Shown: in pieces, positions 43,746-52,235 of the stretch | Position numbering within the stretch: the first letter of the stretch is position 1 | How the letters are laid out: each line of letters starts with the position of its first letter | NCBI GenBank assembly: GCA_965140735.1 | Contig: OZ223306.1 | Coordinates: 4,650,001 to 4,714,000 of the forward strand | Direction of reading: 5' to 3' | Length of the DNA: 64,000 nucleotides | From: Fusibacter_A sp965140735 | Lineage (GTDB): Bacteria > Bacillota > Clostridia > Peptostreptococcales > Acidaminobacteraceae | The notes under the pieces: generated by a model | Databases searched by the model: none | Told to the model about the DNA's origin: nothing | The model's input: only the letters and a program-made list of their open reading frames with translations | Translations under genes and position numbers: made by a program

Positions 43746-44594
43746 ATGAAGATTGTTCATACGGTAAATGACCTTAGAGCGGTTGTTAAAAGTGCCAAGA
43801 GGGCACAAAAAAGCGTGGGGCTTGTGCCTACCATGGGATTTTTACATGAAGGGCATCTATCTCTGATGACAGCAGCTCAAAAAGAGACAGATTTTGTTGT
43901 GGTAAGTCTCTTTGTGAACCCAACGCAGTTTGGTCCAAATGAAGATTTGGAAAGTTATCCGAGAAATTTTGAAAACGACTCTATACTCTGTGAAAAGGCG
44001 GGTGTCGATGTTCTTTTTAATCCAAGTGTGAATGAGATGTATGGCCCAGGATATAGCACTTATGTCAACTGCGAAGGGGATATTACTAAAGCGCTCTGTG
44101 GTGCTTCAAGACCAAGTCACTTTAAAGGGGTCACAAGTGTGGTCTCTAAGCTTTTTAACATGGTTGCACCTGACAAGGCTTTTTTCGGACAAAAGGATGC
44201 ACAACAAGTGGCCGTAATTGAAAAAATGGTGAGAGAATTAAATTTTGATATAGAAATAGTCCCATGCCCTATTATTAGAGAATCAGACGGACTGGCACTG
44301 AGTTCACGGAATACGTACCTTTCTGAATCTCAGAGAAAAGATGCTTTAGTGTTATCTAAGTCATTAGAACTTGCAAAGCAGATGATTAAAGCAGGCGAAC
44401 GCGATGCTGAAACGATTAAAAATGAAATGAAAGCTCTAATTGGGACTGTTGACTACGCAGAAATTGATTATGTTGAAATCGTAAATGCGGCAACACTAGA
44501 AGGTATTCAAAAATTAGAAGGCGATGTGCTCATTGCATTAGCCGTTAAAATAGGAAGACCAAGACTAATTGATAATATTAGACTTTGGGTTTAG
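43746..44594 (+). CDS. panC: Pantothenate synthetase PanC
   Basis: ATP-dependent condensation of pantoate with beta-alanine. 282 residues. HIGH-like motif HEGHLSL (34-40), VVSLFVNPTQFGPNEDL, GQKDAQQ near 147-153, and SSRN (KMSKS-equivalent region LALSSRN). ATG 43746 follows AGGAGAG. An 82-base gap after panB contains no clear terminator, so it stays in the operon. Confidence 0.96.
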   Translation: MKIVHTVNDLRAVVKSAKRAQKSVGLVPTMGFLHEGHLSLMTAAQKETDFVVVSLFVNPTQFGPNEDLESYPRNFENDSILCEKAGVDVLFNPSVNEMYGPGYSTYVNCEGDITKALCGASRPSHFKGVTSVVSKLFNMVAPDKAFFGQKDAQQVAVIEKMVRELNFDIEIVPCPIIRESDGLALSSRNTYLSESQRKDALVLSKSLELAKQMIKAGERDAETIKNEMKALIGTVDYAEIDYVEIVNAATLEGIQKLEGDVLIALAVKIGRPRLIDNIRLWV

Positions 44595-44605
44595 GAGGCA
44601 GATTC

Positions 44606-44995
44606 ATGTTAGTGACAATGTTTAAAAGTAAAATTCATCGTGCAACGGTGACAGAGGCAAATTTAAATTATGTCGGCAGTATCACGATAGATGAAGACCT
44701 ATTAGAAGCAGCCGGTATTTTTCCAGGTGAAAAAGTTCAAATCGTTAACAATAATAATGGCGCAAGACTTGAAACTTATACAATTGCAGGTGAAAGAGGC
44801 AGTGGCATGTTCTGTTTAAACGGTGCTGCAGCAAGACTTGTACAGCCGGGTGATGTGGTGATCATTATCGCATATGCATTAATGGAAGCGGCTGAAGCTA
44901 GGACATTTAAGCCTGATGTGGTGTTCTTAGATGAAAATAATAAAATTGTCGAACTGAGTCATTTTGAAAAGCACGGTGAAATTAAGAATTATTAA
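44606..44995 (+). CDS. panD: Aspartate 1-decarboxylase PanD
   Basis: Makes beta-alanine from aspartate with a pyruvoyl cofactor formed by self-cleavage. 129 residues from ATG 44606, seven bases after AGGAGG. The cleavage site Gly-Ser lies in NYVGSITID. Catalytic-site residues in HRATVTEA and LNGAAARL are present. It closes the pan operon, so beta-alanine and pantoate branches meet in PanC. Confidence 0.96.
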   Translation: MLVTMFKSKIHRATVTEANLNYVGSITIDEDLLEAAGIFPGEKVQIVNNNNGARLETYTIAGERGSGMFCLNGAAARLVQPGDVVIIIAYALMEAAEARTFKPDVVFLDENNKIVELSHFEKHGEIKNY

Positions 44996-45012
44996 TAAAT
45001 TGCAAGTATTTG

Positions 45013-45056
45013 AAACCCTAGATCATTTATGCTAAAATGGTCTAGGGTTTTGATTA
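45013..45056 (+). terminator. Terminator of the pan operon
   Basis: AAACCCTAGATCATTT pairs with AAATGGTCTAGGGTTT (one G-U), followed by TTGATT. Confidence 0.85.
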
Positions 45057-45209
45057 TGGACTTTAGTCTGTTGAGCACGCATGCGTGCGAAATATAAAAC
45101 CACCCGCTATGCGGGTGCGGAAACGAAAGTTATACAAAAAAATCATCTTTCTTTTTATAATTAGGAGTGTTCAAGCTACCTAAAAATATAAAAAAAGAAA
45201 GGTGATAAA

Positions 45210-45665
45210 ATGGCAAACAAAACAAATAGCTTAGCCCATACAAAGTGGATGTGTAAGTATCATATTGTGTTCACTCCTAAGTATAAACGAAAGATAATCT
45301 ATAATCAATACAAGGAGAGCATCAAAGAGATTATAAAACAGTTATGCAGATATAAGGGAGTAGAGATAATAGAAGGTCATATAATGCCAGATCACATTCA
45401 TATGCTGGTAAGTATACCGCCTAAAATCAGTGTATCAAGCTTCATGGGATATCTAAAAGGAAAAAGTGCGTTAATGATATTTGATAAACACGCAAATTTG
45501 AAATACAAATATGGAAACAGACACTTTTGGGCAGAAGGATATTATGTGAGCACAGTAGGATTGAATGAGGCAACGATAAAGAAGTACATTCAAGAACAAG
45601 AAAAGCAAGATATTATGAAAGACAAGTTAAGTGTAAAAGAGTATGAAGACCCTTTCAAGGGGTAG
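45210..45665 (+). CDS. tnpA: IS200/IS605 family transposase TnpA (HUH, Y1)
   Basis: 151 residues. The HUH motif is HIHMLVSI (HxH), and the catalytic tyrosine is in the C-terminal helix (ATIKKYIQEQEKQD). Length and the KYHIVFTPKYKRKIIY opening are typical of IS200 transposases that cut and paste single-stranded DNA. AAAGGTGAT precedes the ATG. The gene appears intact, so the element could be active. Confidence 0.95.
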   Translation: MANKTNSLAHTKWMCKYHIVFTPKYKRKIIYNQYKESIKEIIKQLCRYKGVEIIEGHIMPDHIHMLVSIPPKISVSSFMGYLKGKSALMIFDKHANLKYKYGNRHFWAEGYYVSTVGLNEATIKKYIQEQEKQDIMKDKLSVKEYEDPFKG

Positions 45666-45677
45666 CTGATAATCCTC

Positions 45678-45777
45678 AACCCTTTAGGGTTAGGCGAAAG
45701 TGGCAAAGGCACTAAGGCTTGAACAAAGTGAAAGCCAGCGTCTTTAGGCGCTGGCCGGTAACATGCCCTTATAGGGC
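45678..45777 (+). other. Structured 3' region of the IS200-type element
   Basis: Between the tnpA stop and the right-end hairpin lie three perfect or near-perfect hairpins: AACCCTTTAGGGTT (45678-45691), GCCAGCG with CGCTGGC (45734-45755) and GCCCTTATAGGGC (45765-45777). This region is more structured than a simple IS200 end needs and may be a transcribed RNA. It has no coding potential. Confidence 0.6.
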
Positions 45778-45878
45778 GTAACCAAACCACCCGTTTTACG
45801 GGTGGTCATGATTACTATCATTAAGGGATTAATGGTGTAATAAAATGATGTGTTAAATCACCCCTTATGGAGACTGAG

Positions 45879-46781
45879 ATGAAATTTGAATCACTATATA
45901 ATTTTTTAAATAGAGAACAAATATTATTAAATGAACAAATGAAAAGCCATACATCCTTTAAGATTGGTGGACCTGTGGCTTGTATTGTTTTACCTGAAAA
46001 GATTGAAGATATTAAGCAAACGATCCAATTTTGTAAAGAGGTTTCAATGCCTTATCATATTATGGGAAATGGGTCTAATATCTTGGTGGATGACGATGGC
46101 GTTGAAGGTCTGATTATTAAAATCAGTGATACTTATAGTGCTGTTGATGTTCAAGATGAAGTTGTGATCGCCGAAGCAGGCGTGTTGCTTTCAAAACTCT
46201 CTAAAGTATGCCTTAGAGCACATTTAAAAGGTTTTGAATTTGCATCAGGAATTCCCGGAACCTTGGGCGGTGCTGTATTTATGAATGCAGGTGCTTACGG
46301 TGGTGAAATGAAAGATGTGATTCAGTGGGTGGAAGTCCTTACACCTTCTGGAGTGATAAAAAAAATTCAAGGCAGTGAAATGGCGTTTGGTTATAGAACC
46401 AGCCTTGTGAAAGAAAAGTGTTTTGTAGTACTTAGAGCAGCCCTTAAGCTTCAAAAGGGAAATTATGAGGAGATTTTGGCGATTATTAACGAACTCACTA
46501 AAAAAAGAGTTACGAAACAACCGCTTGACCTACCAAGTGCAGGGAGTACATTCAAAAGACCAGAGGGTTATTATGCTGGCAAACTCATTGAAGATTCTGG
46601 TCTCAGAGGTCTTAAATATGGGCAGGCAATGGTTTCTGAAAAGCATTGTGGGTTCGTGGTCAACACAGGAGAGGCGAGTTGTAAAGAAGTCATCACACTT
46701 ATAGAAATTATTCAGAAGGTCGTGCGTGATCGATTTGAAGTTGAACTCGAACGTGAAGTGAGAATCTTTGGGAAAGAATAA
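45879..46781 (+). CDS. murB: UDP-N-acetylenolpyruvoylglucosamine reductase MurB
   Basis: NADPH/FAD enzyme completing UDP-MurNAc synthesis. 300 residues from ATG 45879, five bases after TGGAGA. FAD-binding elements SFKIGGPV and GNGSNILV are near the N-terminus. GIPGTLGGAVFMNAGAYGGE is in the middle, and SAGSTFKRPEG, whose Ser acts as proton donor, is near 215. The IS200-type element lies directly upstream, so its transcripts may enter murB. Confidence 0.95.
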   Translation: MKFESLYNFLNREQILLNEQMKSHTSFKIGGPVACIVLPEKIEDIKQTIQFCKEVSMPYHIMGNGSNILVDDDGVEGLIIKISDTYSAVDVQDEVVIAEAGVLLSKLSKVCLRAHLKGFEFASGIPGTLGGAVFMNAGAYGGEMKDVIQWVEVLTPSGVIKKIQGSEMAFGYRTSLVKEKCFVVLRAALKLQKGNYEEILAIINELTKKRVTKQPLDLPSAGSTFKRPEGYYAGKLIEDSGLRGLKYGQAMVSEKHCGFVVNTGEASCKEVITLIEIIQKVVRDRFEVELEREVRIFGKE

Positions 46782-46824
46782 AAGGCTTTAAGGGCTAAAA
46801 TTGATATCAAATGATGAAATGGTA

Positions 46825-46872
46825 AAAGAGCTAAAAAATCTCAGGTTTGGGGTGTTTTAGCTCTTTTTTTGT
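46825..46872 (+). terminator. Terminator after murB
   Basis: AAAGAGCTAAAA pairs with TTTTAGCTCTTT, followed by a T-run. The loop is about 18 bases. Confidence 0.85.
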
Positions 46873-46975
46873 AATATCTTTTAGCTCTAATGGATAATTG
46901 GGAAATCCTCATGATTTATTTGTTTATGAAAGGGTATCTTTTATATAGATATAGACTTTGGGGGAGTGTCATCCA

Positions 46976-48817
46976 ATGAAGCTTTTTGAGAGCATAAAAT
47001 TCAATCAAAAGTGCATTCTTTTATTTATAATCTTAACCTTTTTTGTTTTGAGCATTATTTCGTATGGGCAAATGAATTTGAATGTTGATGGTGATAACGT
47101 TGATGAATTAACAGTAGAATTTCCTAGATCTCAAGAGAGTTATCAAGATCAAGATTATACAAGTTATTGGGAGATTATCAAACATAGGATTGAAGAAGCA
47201 CCGTTTAATCTTGTGGGCACAATCATTTTTTTTATGGCAATTATCCATATGATGTCGACAAGCCTTTTTCATAAAAAAGCGCATCAATTGGAACATAGAT
47301 ACAGTGAGCAGATAAAAAATGGCTTAAAAGACAAAAATTCATTTTCAATAACAGCAAGTATTATGCATCTGCTTGGTGAGGTAGAAGTCATTTTTGGGAT
47401 ATGGGCAGTGTTACTTGCTGGTAGTATTGCTTTCTATTATGATTGGGAAACATTTGTTTTCTATTTCGAAGGATTAAAATATACTGAACCCCTATTTATA
47501 ATCGTTATAATGACGATCGCATCCAGTAGACCTATTTTAAAGCTTTTTGAAGTTATAATGTGGCGCATTGTAAGAGTATTTGGCAGTACGTTAGAAGCTT
47601 GGTGGTTGACGATCTTAATCTTACCAGCAATTTTAGGTGCCTTTATCACAGAACCGGCTGCAATGACCATAGCGGCATTGCTTTTAGCAGATAAATTTTA
47701 TAGCTTAAATCCATCTATGAGAATAAAATATGCAACTTTAGGACTCCTTTTTGTCAATATCTCCATAGGTGGATTTTTGACAAATTTTGCATCACCACCT
47801 ATTTTGATGGTGGCTGATATTTGGGATTGGGATTTGTTCTTTATGATGAAAACATTTGGCTGGAAAGCCATTTTAGCAATACTCATATCAACATTTACTT
47901 ACTATTTTATTTTTAGAAAAGACCTCCATAATCTTAAAAGCGCATATGAAAACTATCGATATAAACGTTATATTCAACATCGCTTTATCAGTAAAAAAGA
48001 ACTTGAAACTTCTTTTGAACAATTGGAACAACTTGTAGATAAAAGAGTCTCTTTTTCAAATGAATTGGATGCGTATAGTTTAATTCTAAAGGAAAATATA
48101 AAAGAGCTTGCAGCTCAAAAATTAACACCAGAAGAATGTAAAGCCTATGATATTGATAACGCAATAGATGAAAAGTTCGAAGGCATAAAAATGGAGCAAA
48201 TGAGACGAACGATTCCTGGGCTTTTGCCAGAGATAGAGCAACCTATCTATATAGATCCCAATTGGGATCAAAGGGAAGACCAGGTACCATTATGGGTTAT
48301 TATAACGCATCTGTTTTTTTTAATATGGACTGTGGTAAATGCACATGCACCAGTTATGTTTTTAGCAGGTTTTTTATTTTTCCTTGGTTTTTATCAAGTT
48401 ACCTCATACTATCAAAATAGAATAGATCTTAAACCAGCATTGTTAGTTGCTTTTTTCCTTTCGGGAATAAAAGTTCATGGCACTCTTCAAGGTTGGTGGA
48501 TTGTACCTCTACTTGTAAGCTTGCCAGAATTAGGACTTAACTTGACTTCTATTTTACTGACTGCATTTAATGACAATGCCGCAATCACCTATTTGAGTAC
48601 ACTGGTCACAAATTTTCCTGAGAATCTTAAATATGCCATTGTTACTGGTGCACTCACAGGTGGTGGTTTAACCGTCATTGCCAATTCACCGAATCCAATT
48701 GGACAATCTATACTCAAACGGTTTTTTAAGACAGGTGTTTCTGGTGGGTTATTGCTTAAATATGCTTTGTTGCCGACGATTATTTCTGCTCTGGTATTCA
48801 AACTTTTAAGAGGTTAG
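46976..48817 (+). CDS. Putative Na+/H+ antiporter (PF07399-like)
   Basis: 613 residues. A signal-anchor-like first helix is followed by many TM segments. The segment PAILGAFITEPAAMTIAALL, and then FVNISIGGFLTNFASPPILM, contain the polar breaks typical of the ion-transporter superfamily. A charged cytoplasmic insertion lies around residues 320-430, then a second membrane half ends in FNDNAAITYLSTL and a Gly-rich GGGLTVIANSPNPIG. ATG 46976 follows GGGGGAG. It lies 31 bases before the RsbW-like gene, so its expression may be linked with that cassette. Substrate inferred only. Confidence 0.8.
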   Translation: MKLFESIKFNQKCILLFIILTFFVLSIISYGQMNLNVDGDNVDELTVEFPRSQESYQDQDYTSYWEIIKHRIEEAPFNLVGTIIFFMAIIHMMSTSLFHKKAHQLEHRYSEQIKNGLKDKNSFSITASIMHLLGEVEVIFGIWAVLLAGSIAFYYDWETFVFYFEGLKYTEPLFIIVIMTIASSRPILKLFEVIMWRIVRVFGSTLEAWWLTILILPAILGAFITEPAAMTIAALLLADKFYSLNPSMRIKYATLGLLFVNISIGGFLTNFASPPILMVADIWDWDLFFMMKTFGWKAILAILISTFTYYFIFRKDLHNLKSAYENYRYKRYIQHRFISKKELETSFEQLEQLVDKRVSFSNELDAYSLILKENIKELAAQKLTPEECKAYDIDNAIDEKFEGIKMEQMRRTIPGLLPEIEQPIYIDPNWDQREDQVPLWVIITHLFFLIWTVVNAHAPVMFLAGFLFFLGFYQVTSYYQNRIDLKPALLVAFFLSGIKVHGTLQGWWIVPLLVSLPELGLNLTSILLTAFNDNAAITYLSTLVTNFPENLKYAIVTGALTGGGLTVIANSPNPIGQSILKRFFKTGVSGGLLLKYALLPTIISALVFKLLRG

Positions 48818-48848
48818 TTGATCCTAAGTCGATGAGAGGAGTTTATGA

Positions 48849-49253
48849 ATGATTCTTTATGAAAACTCGATTAGTTCAAATTTTGAAACAGTGGATCATA
48901 CTGTAAAAGAAATTTTAGAACTCATCAGAAATCAGTTACCAATGGTTGATTCTCATACCAGGTTTAAGATCAATTTCATGTTACGTGAAATTCTTAATAA
49001 TGCCGTTGAACATGGCAACCACTTGGATCGGAATAAACGGGTTAAAATCAAAGTAAGTTTAATCCATGAGGGCTTGATGTTTGAGGTGAGAGATGAAGGC
49101 GAAGGCTTTAAACTTAATCCTGATTTTCATGTTAAAAATAATTTAAGAGAACGACAAAGAGGGTATGAAACTCTATCAGAGATGGCTTTTAAAATTGAGA
49201 TTGAACATAATTGTGTTAAAGTGACATTTAATTTGAACGCGGAGGTACTGTAA
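48849..49253 (+). CDS. RsbW-type serine kinase / anti-sigma regulatory factor
   Basis: 134 residues, a single HATPase domain. The N-box is REILNNAVEHGNHLD (about 39-53) and the G1 box FEVRDEGEGF. As in other RsbW-like proteins the G2 region is reduced. Its stop overlaps the start of the STAS gene, so kinase and antagonist would be made in fixed ratio. No sigma factor gene is next to it, so the final target is unknown. Confidence 0.88.
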   Translation: MILYENSISSNFETVDHTVKEILELIRNQLPMVDSHTRFKINFMLREILNNAVEHGNHLDRNKRVKIKVSLIHEGLMFEVRDEGEGFKLNPDFHVKNNLRERQRGYETLSEMAFKIEIEHNCVKVTFNLNAEVL

Positions 49254-49558
49254 TGAAAAAAACAATAATGAATGATGGCATTAAACTGACATTAACAGAA
49301 GGTTTAACGGCAAATAATGTGCCTAAATTCAATGAAAGTTTAGAAGAATTTCTAAAGCCAGAAGAAATTTTTGAGGCACTTATATTAGATTTGAGTCAGA
49401 TTGATAACATTGATTCTGTAGGGGTTACATTTGTCATCAGTCTTTTTAAAAAAATGAAGAAAGATGAAAAGGCTTTTAAAGTTTCGGGCGCAAGTGATGA
49501 TATTATAAGTTTGTTTAAATTGATGAAATTGGATCAATTTTTTGAAATGCTAGACTAG
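49253..49558 (+). CDS. STAS domain anti-sigma factor antagonist (RsbV-like)
   Basis: 101 residues, a single STAS domain. The conserved phosphorylatable serine is in NIDSVGVTFV (about residue 62). The start overlaps the RsbW-like stop (TAATG). Unphosphorylated protein would bind the kinase and free its partner; phosphorylation by RsbW and dephosphorylation by the SpoIIE-type phosphatase encoded next close the cycle. Confidence 0.9.
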   Translation: MKKTIMNDGIKLTLTEGLTANNVPKFNESLEEFLKPEEIFEALILDLSQIDNIDSVGVTFVISLFKKMKKDEKAFKVSGASDDIISLFKLMKLDQFFEMLD

Positions 49559-49572
49559 CAGGAGGTGACATC

Positions 49573-50742
49573 GTGGCTTATCGCATATTAATTGCAGACG
49601 ATGCAAGCATGAATAGGATGTTGGTAAAAAAAGTGCTTTCTCAAAATCTTGAAAATAGTGTATTTGAGGAGGCTGTAAACGGGCAAGAAGTACTTGAAAT
49701 TGTGGAAAAAATGCCTGTGGATTTGATTATACTAGACTTAATCATGCCTATTATGGATGGTTATGAAACCTTGAGACTCTTAAAAAAACATCCGATTCAT
49801 CATGACATTCCTGTGATCGTGAACAGTGCGATTACTGAAATCAACTCGATTGAAAACACTTTAAAAGAAGGGGCAGTTGATTATTTTACAAAGCCACTTT
49901 CGCCTAATGATATGAATATTATTTTACCTTTAAAGGCGAGAAATGCACTTAAGATGTATGAACAAAATAGAACAATTATTGAGCTTAATCGTTTGATTCA
50001 AGAAGAACTTAAAAATGCCAATACATTTGCGAATATCATGTTACCGAAGTCAGGCAGTTTTAAGGGGGTGGATCTCTATATTAAATATCATCCCTCTTTA
50101 GGGATTGGGGGTGACTTTTTCGATTGTGTGGAGCAAGAGGGGCGCATCCATTTTATGGTGGCAGATGTAACGGGTCATGGTATTGCGGCAGGGATGGCTT
50201 CATCCATGGTTAAGATACTGTATCGTAAGAGTATTTTAAAACCCAATATCATGCCTCATGAAATCATAGAAGAGATGAATCAATCTATTTTCGATATATT
50301 TGATTTTGCTGGAGAGGATAATTATTTTGTGTTTACTGCATTTGTGGGGATCATTGATCACGGCAAACTTTATTATGCAAATGCAGGCCAACCTTATCCA
50401 ATGATTTTTCACAAGAGTTCAGAGTCATTTGAAGATATTCACCAAAATGGTTTTATCGTAGGTATGATGGAAGAGGTCCACTTTGAAACAGAGACAGTGA
50501 TGCTTAAGAAAGAGGATGTGATTTTTCTTTACACGGACGGTTTATTCTGTAGTGGCAAGTCTTCTGATTTCACAGAGTGGAAAAAGGTTTTTGAGGTTTC
50601 AAATCAACTCAGAAAAGCATTAATTGAAAATCCAAATGAATTTTTAGAAGGGGTTTTCTACACTTTCCATATGATCCACAAAGTAAATCATACAGATTTT
50701 AACGATGACGTAGCGATGATGCTCATTAAATTAACGTCCTAA
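49573..50742 (+). CDS. Response regulator with PP2C/SpoIIE phosphatase output (RsbU-like)
   Basis: 389 residues, GTG start after AGGAGGTGA. The N-terminal receiver domain (1-120) has acidic residues DD (8-9), phosphoacceptor Asp in LIILDLIMPIMDGYE and Lys in FTKPLS. A short coiled linker leads to a SpoIIE/PP2C domain from about 165 (GGDFFDC, ADVTGHGIAAGMASSM, YANAGQP, LYTDGLF, DDVAMMLI), all metal-binding aspartates present. A histidine kinase elsewhere would control phosphatase activity. It completes the three-gene partner-switching cassette. Confidence 0.93.
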   Translation: MAYRILIADDASMNRMLVKKVLSQNLENSVFEEAVNGQEVLEIVEKMPVDLIILDLIMPIMDGYETLRLLKKHPIHHDIPVIVNSAITEINSIENTLKEGAVDYFTKPLSPNDMNIILPLKARNALKMYEQNRTIIELNRLIQEELKNANTFANIMLPKSGSFKGVDLYIKYHPSLGIGGDFFDCVEQEGRIHFMVADVTGHGIAAGMASSMVKILYRKSILKPNIMPHEIIEEMNQSIFDIFDFAGEDNYFVFTAFVGIIDHGKLYYANAGQPYPMIFHKSSESFEDIHQNGFIVGMMEEVHFETETVMLKKEDVIFLYTDGLFCSGKSSDFTEWKKVFEVSNQLRKALIENPNEFLEGVFYTFHMIHKVNHTDFNDDVAMMLIKLTS

Positions 50743-50847
50743 GGCTTTAGACTCATTTTTTAATGAATTTTTAAGTTGACTCTCATGCGCATATAAGGTT
50801 TCCATATCATAATAAAAGTATAAGACATAATCCTTGGAGTGATATGA

Positions 50848-51150
50848 ATGAAAAAAGACCGATTTTATGATTCTCAAATCTTCAGATTAATATTATTAGT
50901 ATTTTTGAGTATCGCTTTGATCGAGATCATTTTCGTTGCATCGGGTTTTTTAATAAGCAAGTATTTTTTTAATATTATAAGTGTACTAGATTGTATCTCC
51001 CTTTTTAATGGACTTGTGGTTTTTTCATTTTTTGCTATAGAGAAATTCGGTGGCGTTAAAGCACAACTGAATCGACTGCTACTCAGAATGACACTTGCGT
51101 TGTCCTTTGTTTCGAGTGCGCTTATTTTCATCTTTGCAAATAGGGGTTAA
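50848..51150 (+). CDS. Small membrane protein of unknown function
   Basis: 100 residues. Three hydrophobic segments (about 13-36, 40-62, 76-96) lie between short basic loops, and the N-terminus MKKDRFYDSQIF is positively charged. GGAG lies upstream at about 50836. It is separated by 105 bases from the phosphatase gene and followed by a terminator at 51181. No recognised family. Confidence 0.65.
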   Translation: MKKDRFYDSQIFRLILLVFLSIALIEIIFVASGFLISKYFFNIISVLDCISLFNGLVVFSFFAIEKFGGVKAQLNRLLLRMTLALSFVSSALIFIFANRG

Positions 51151-51180
51151 AAATGATACAGTCATAAGAGTTAACAAGCC

Positions 51181-51217
51181 ATCAATTGTTGAGAAAATTC
51201 GACAATTGATTTTTTAT
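51181..51217 (+). terminator. Terminator before repeat copy B
   Basis: ATCAATTGT pairs with ACAATTGAT, followed by TTTTTAT. Structured repeat copy B begins three bases later. Confidence 0.85.
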
Positions 51218-51219
51218 AT

Positions 51220-51353
51220 AACCCTTGAGGAGATGAACCACCACTTTTCAAAGTGGGGGTTCATCTCCCTAATTCAGTGGCCGTTTAAACGGCCACTGAA
51301 TGCAATCCTAATGGATTGCACAAGGGTTACGAAGGTAGCGAAGCGGACTGAGT
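51220..51353 (+). repeat. Structured repeat, copy B (single tail unit)
   Basis: The outer stem AACCCTTG (51220-51227) pairs with CAAGGGTT (51321-51328). H1 has arms GGAGATGAACC and GGTTCATCTCC, extended by CACTT/AAGTG. H2 has arms ATTCAGTGGCCGTTT and AAACGGCCACTGAAT, a perfect 30-base palindrome (51272-51301). H3 is TGCAATCC with GGATTGCA (51301-51320). The tail GGTAGCGAAGCGGACTGAG occurs once (51333-51351). Compared with copy A, H1 and the H2 tip are different in sequence but again self-complementary. Confidence 0.88.
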
Positions 51354-51497
51354 GTGATATTTTAGGAATGTTCATCCCCAAAAAGCATCAGCGAAAATTG
51401 TTCGCATTTTTAACTTATGGTATATAATAATATTAAAGAAGTGTTCATTAATGTTAACGGATTTATTCAACCCACGTTGAGCGAAAGCGAGGTTATT

Positions 51498-52223
51498 ATG
51501 CAAATTCACTCAGATTATCATATGCATTCAAAATATAGCGGAGATTCTAAAAATGAATTAGAGGCAATTGTTCAAAGAGCGATAGAACTAGGGCTTAGAG
51601 AAATTGCAATTACAGATCATGGTCCAAAACACGATGGTTATGGGATTAAAAAAACAGATTACTGGATTATACGTAAAGAAATCGATTTACTCAAGGAAAA
51701 ATACCCACAAATTAGTATTTTACTAGGTCTTGAAGCAAACATATTGGGAACAGATGGTGAGATTGATCTGGATGAGGATATGCGTGAACTCTGTGATTGG
51801 GTGAATGCAGGTTATCACTTTGGGAGCAATTTACGTCATGATCTTAAGATTCATCTTTATAATTTTCTAAGTCGGTATTTTAAAGGGTTCTATAAAAAGG
51901 CAAAAGAACTGAACACAAAAGCCATGGTAAATGCGATGACGAGCAATCAAATCAACATGATCACCCATCCAGGTGCCAAGGGCCCTATCGATATAAACGA
52001 GGTTGCATCTGTGGCGAGCCAAACTGAGACAATGCTTGAAATTAATAACTCACACGGGCATTTAACAGTGGCAGAGATTGAAGTGGCCAAAAAGTATGGT
52101 GTTAAGTTTGTCATGTGCAGTGATGCCCACAAAATTGAAAAAATTGGATTAGTCCCAAAATCCATTGAAAGAGCTCTAGCAGCTGGACTAACCGTTGAAG
52201 ACATATACAATGCTTTTAATTAA
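51498..52223 (+). CDS. PHP domain phosphatase (histidinol-phosphatase-like)
   Basis: 241 residues from ATG 51498 (MQIHSDYHMHSKYSGDSK), six bases after GCGAGGT; a longer frame from 51417 has no ribosome binding site. PHP motif HSDYHMHS (4-11), ITDHGPKH, ITHPG and a final CSDAHK give the metal ligands. In size and pattern it is like YcdX/HisK-type phosphatases, but no his genes are near. Downstream 12 bases is rapZ. A TATAAT at 51423 may be its -10 box. Confidence 0.86.
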   Translation: MQIHSDYHMHSKYSGDSKNELEAIVQRAIELGLREIAITDHGPKHDGYGIKKTDYWIIRKEIDLLKEKYPQISILLGLEANILGTDGEIDLDEDMRELCDWVNAGYHFGSNLRHDLKIHLYNFLSRYFKGFYKKAKELNTKAMVNAMTSNQINMITHPGAKGPIDINEVASVASQTETMLEINNSHGHLTVAEIEVAKKYGVKFVMCSDAHKIEKIGLVPKSIERALAAGLTVEDIYNAFN

Positions 52224-52235
52224 AAGGAGACTCAT

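Larger units (their letters stand above)
45085..45815 (+). mobile_element. IS200-type insertion sequence
   Basis: A single Y1 transposase gene is flanked by related subterminal hairpins: ACCACCCGC with GCGGGTGcGG at 45099-45120 and ACCACCCG with CGGGTGGT at 45786-45806. Both begin with AACCACCCG, as expected for left and right ends recognised by TnpA. Exact ends cannot be fixed; the limits given are approximate. No orfB/tnpB is present. It lies between panD and murB without disrupting a gene. The palindrome GCACGCATGCGTGC at 45075 may be part of the left end. Confidence 0.85.

Noticed and set aside
45666..45815. TnpB omega RNA in the IS200-type element
   Set aside because: No tnpB or remnant is present, so the structured region cannot be assigned to that class from this window.
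46782..46975. Sodium riboswitch before the antiporter
   Set aside because: The stretch holds the murB terminator and AT-rich sequence; no conserved riboswitch-like core was recognised.
51417..51497. Longer N-terminus for the PHP gene at 51498
   Set aside because: The upstream in-frame codons overlap a probable -10 box, lack a ribosome binding site and precede the canonical PHP start motif.
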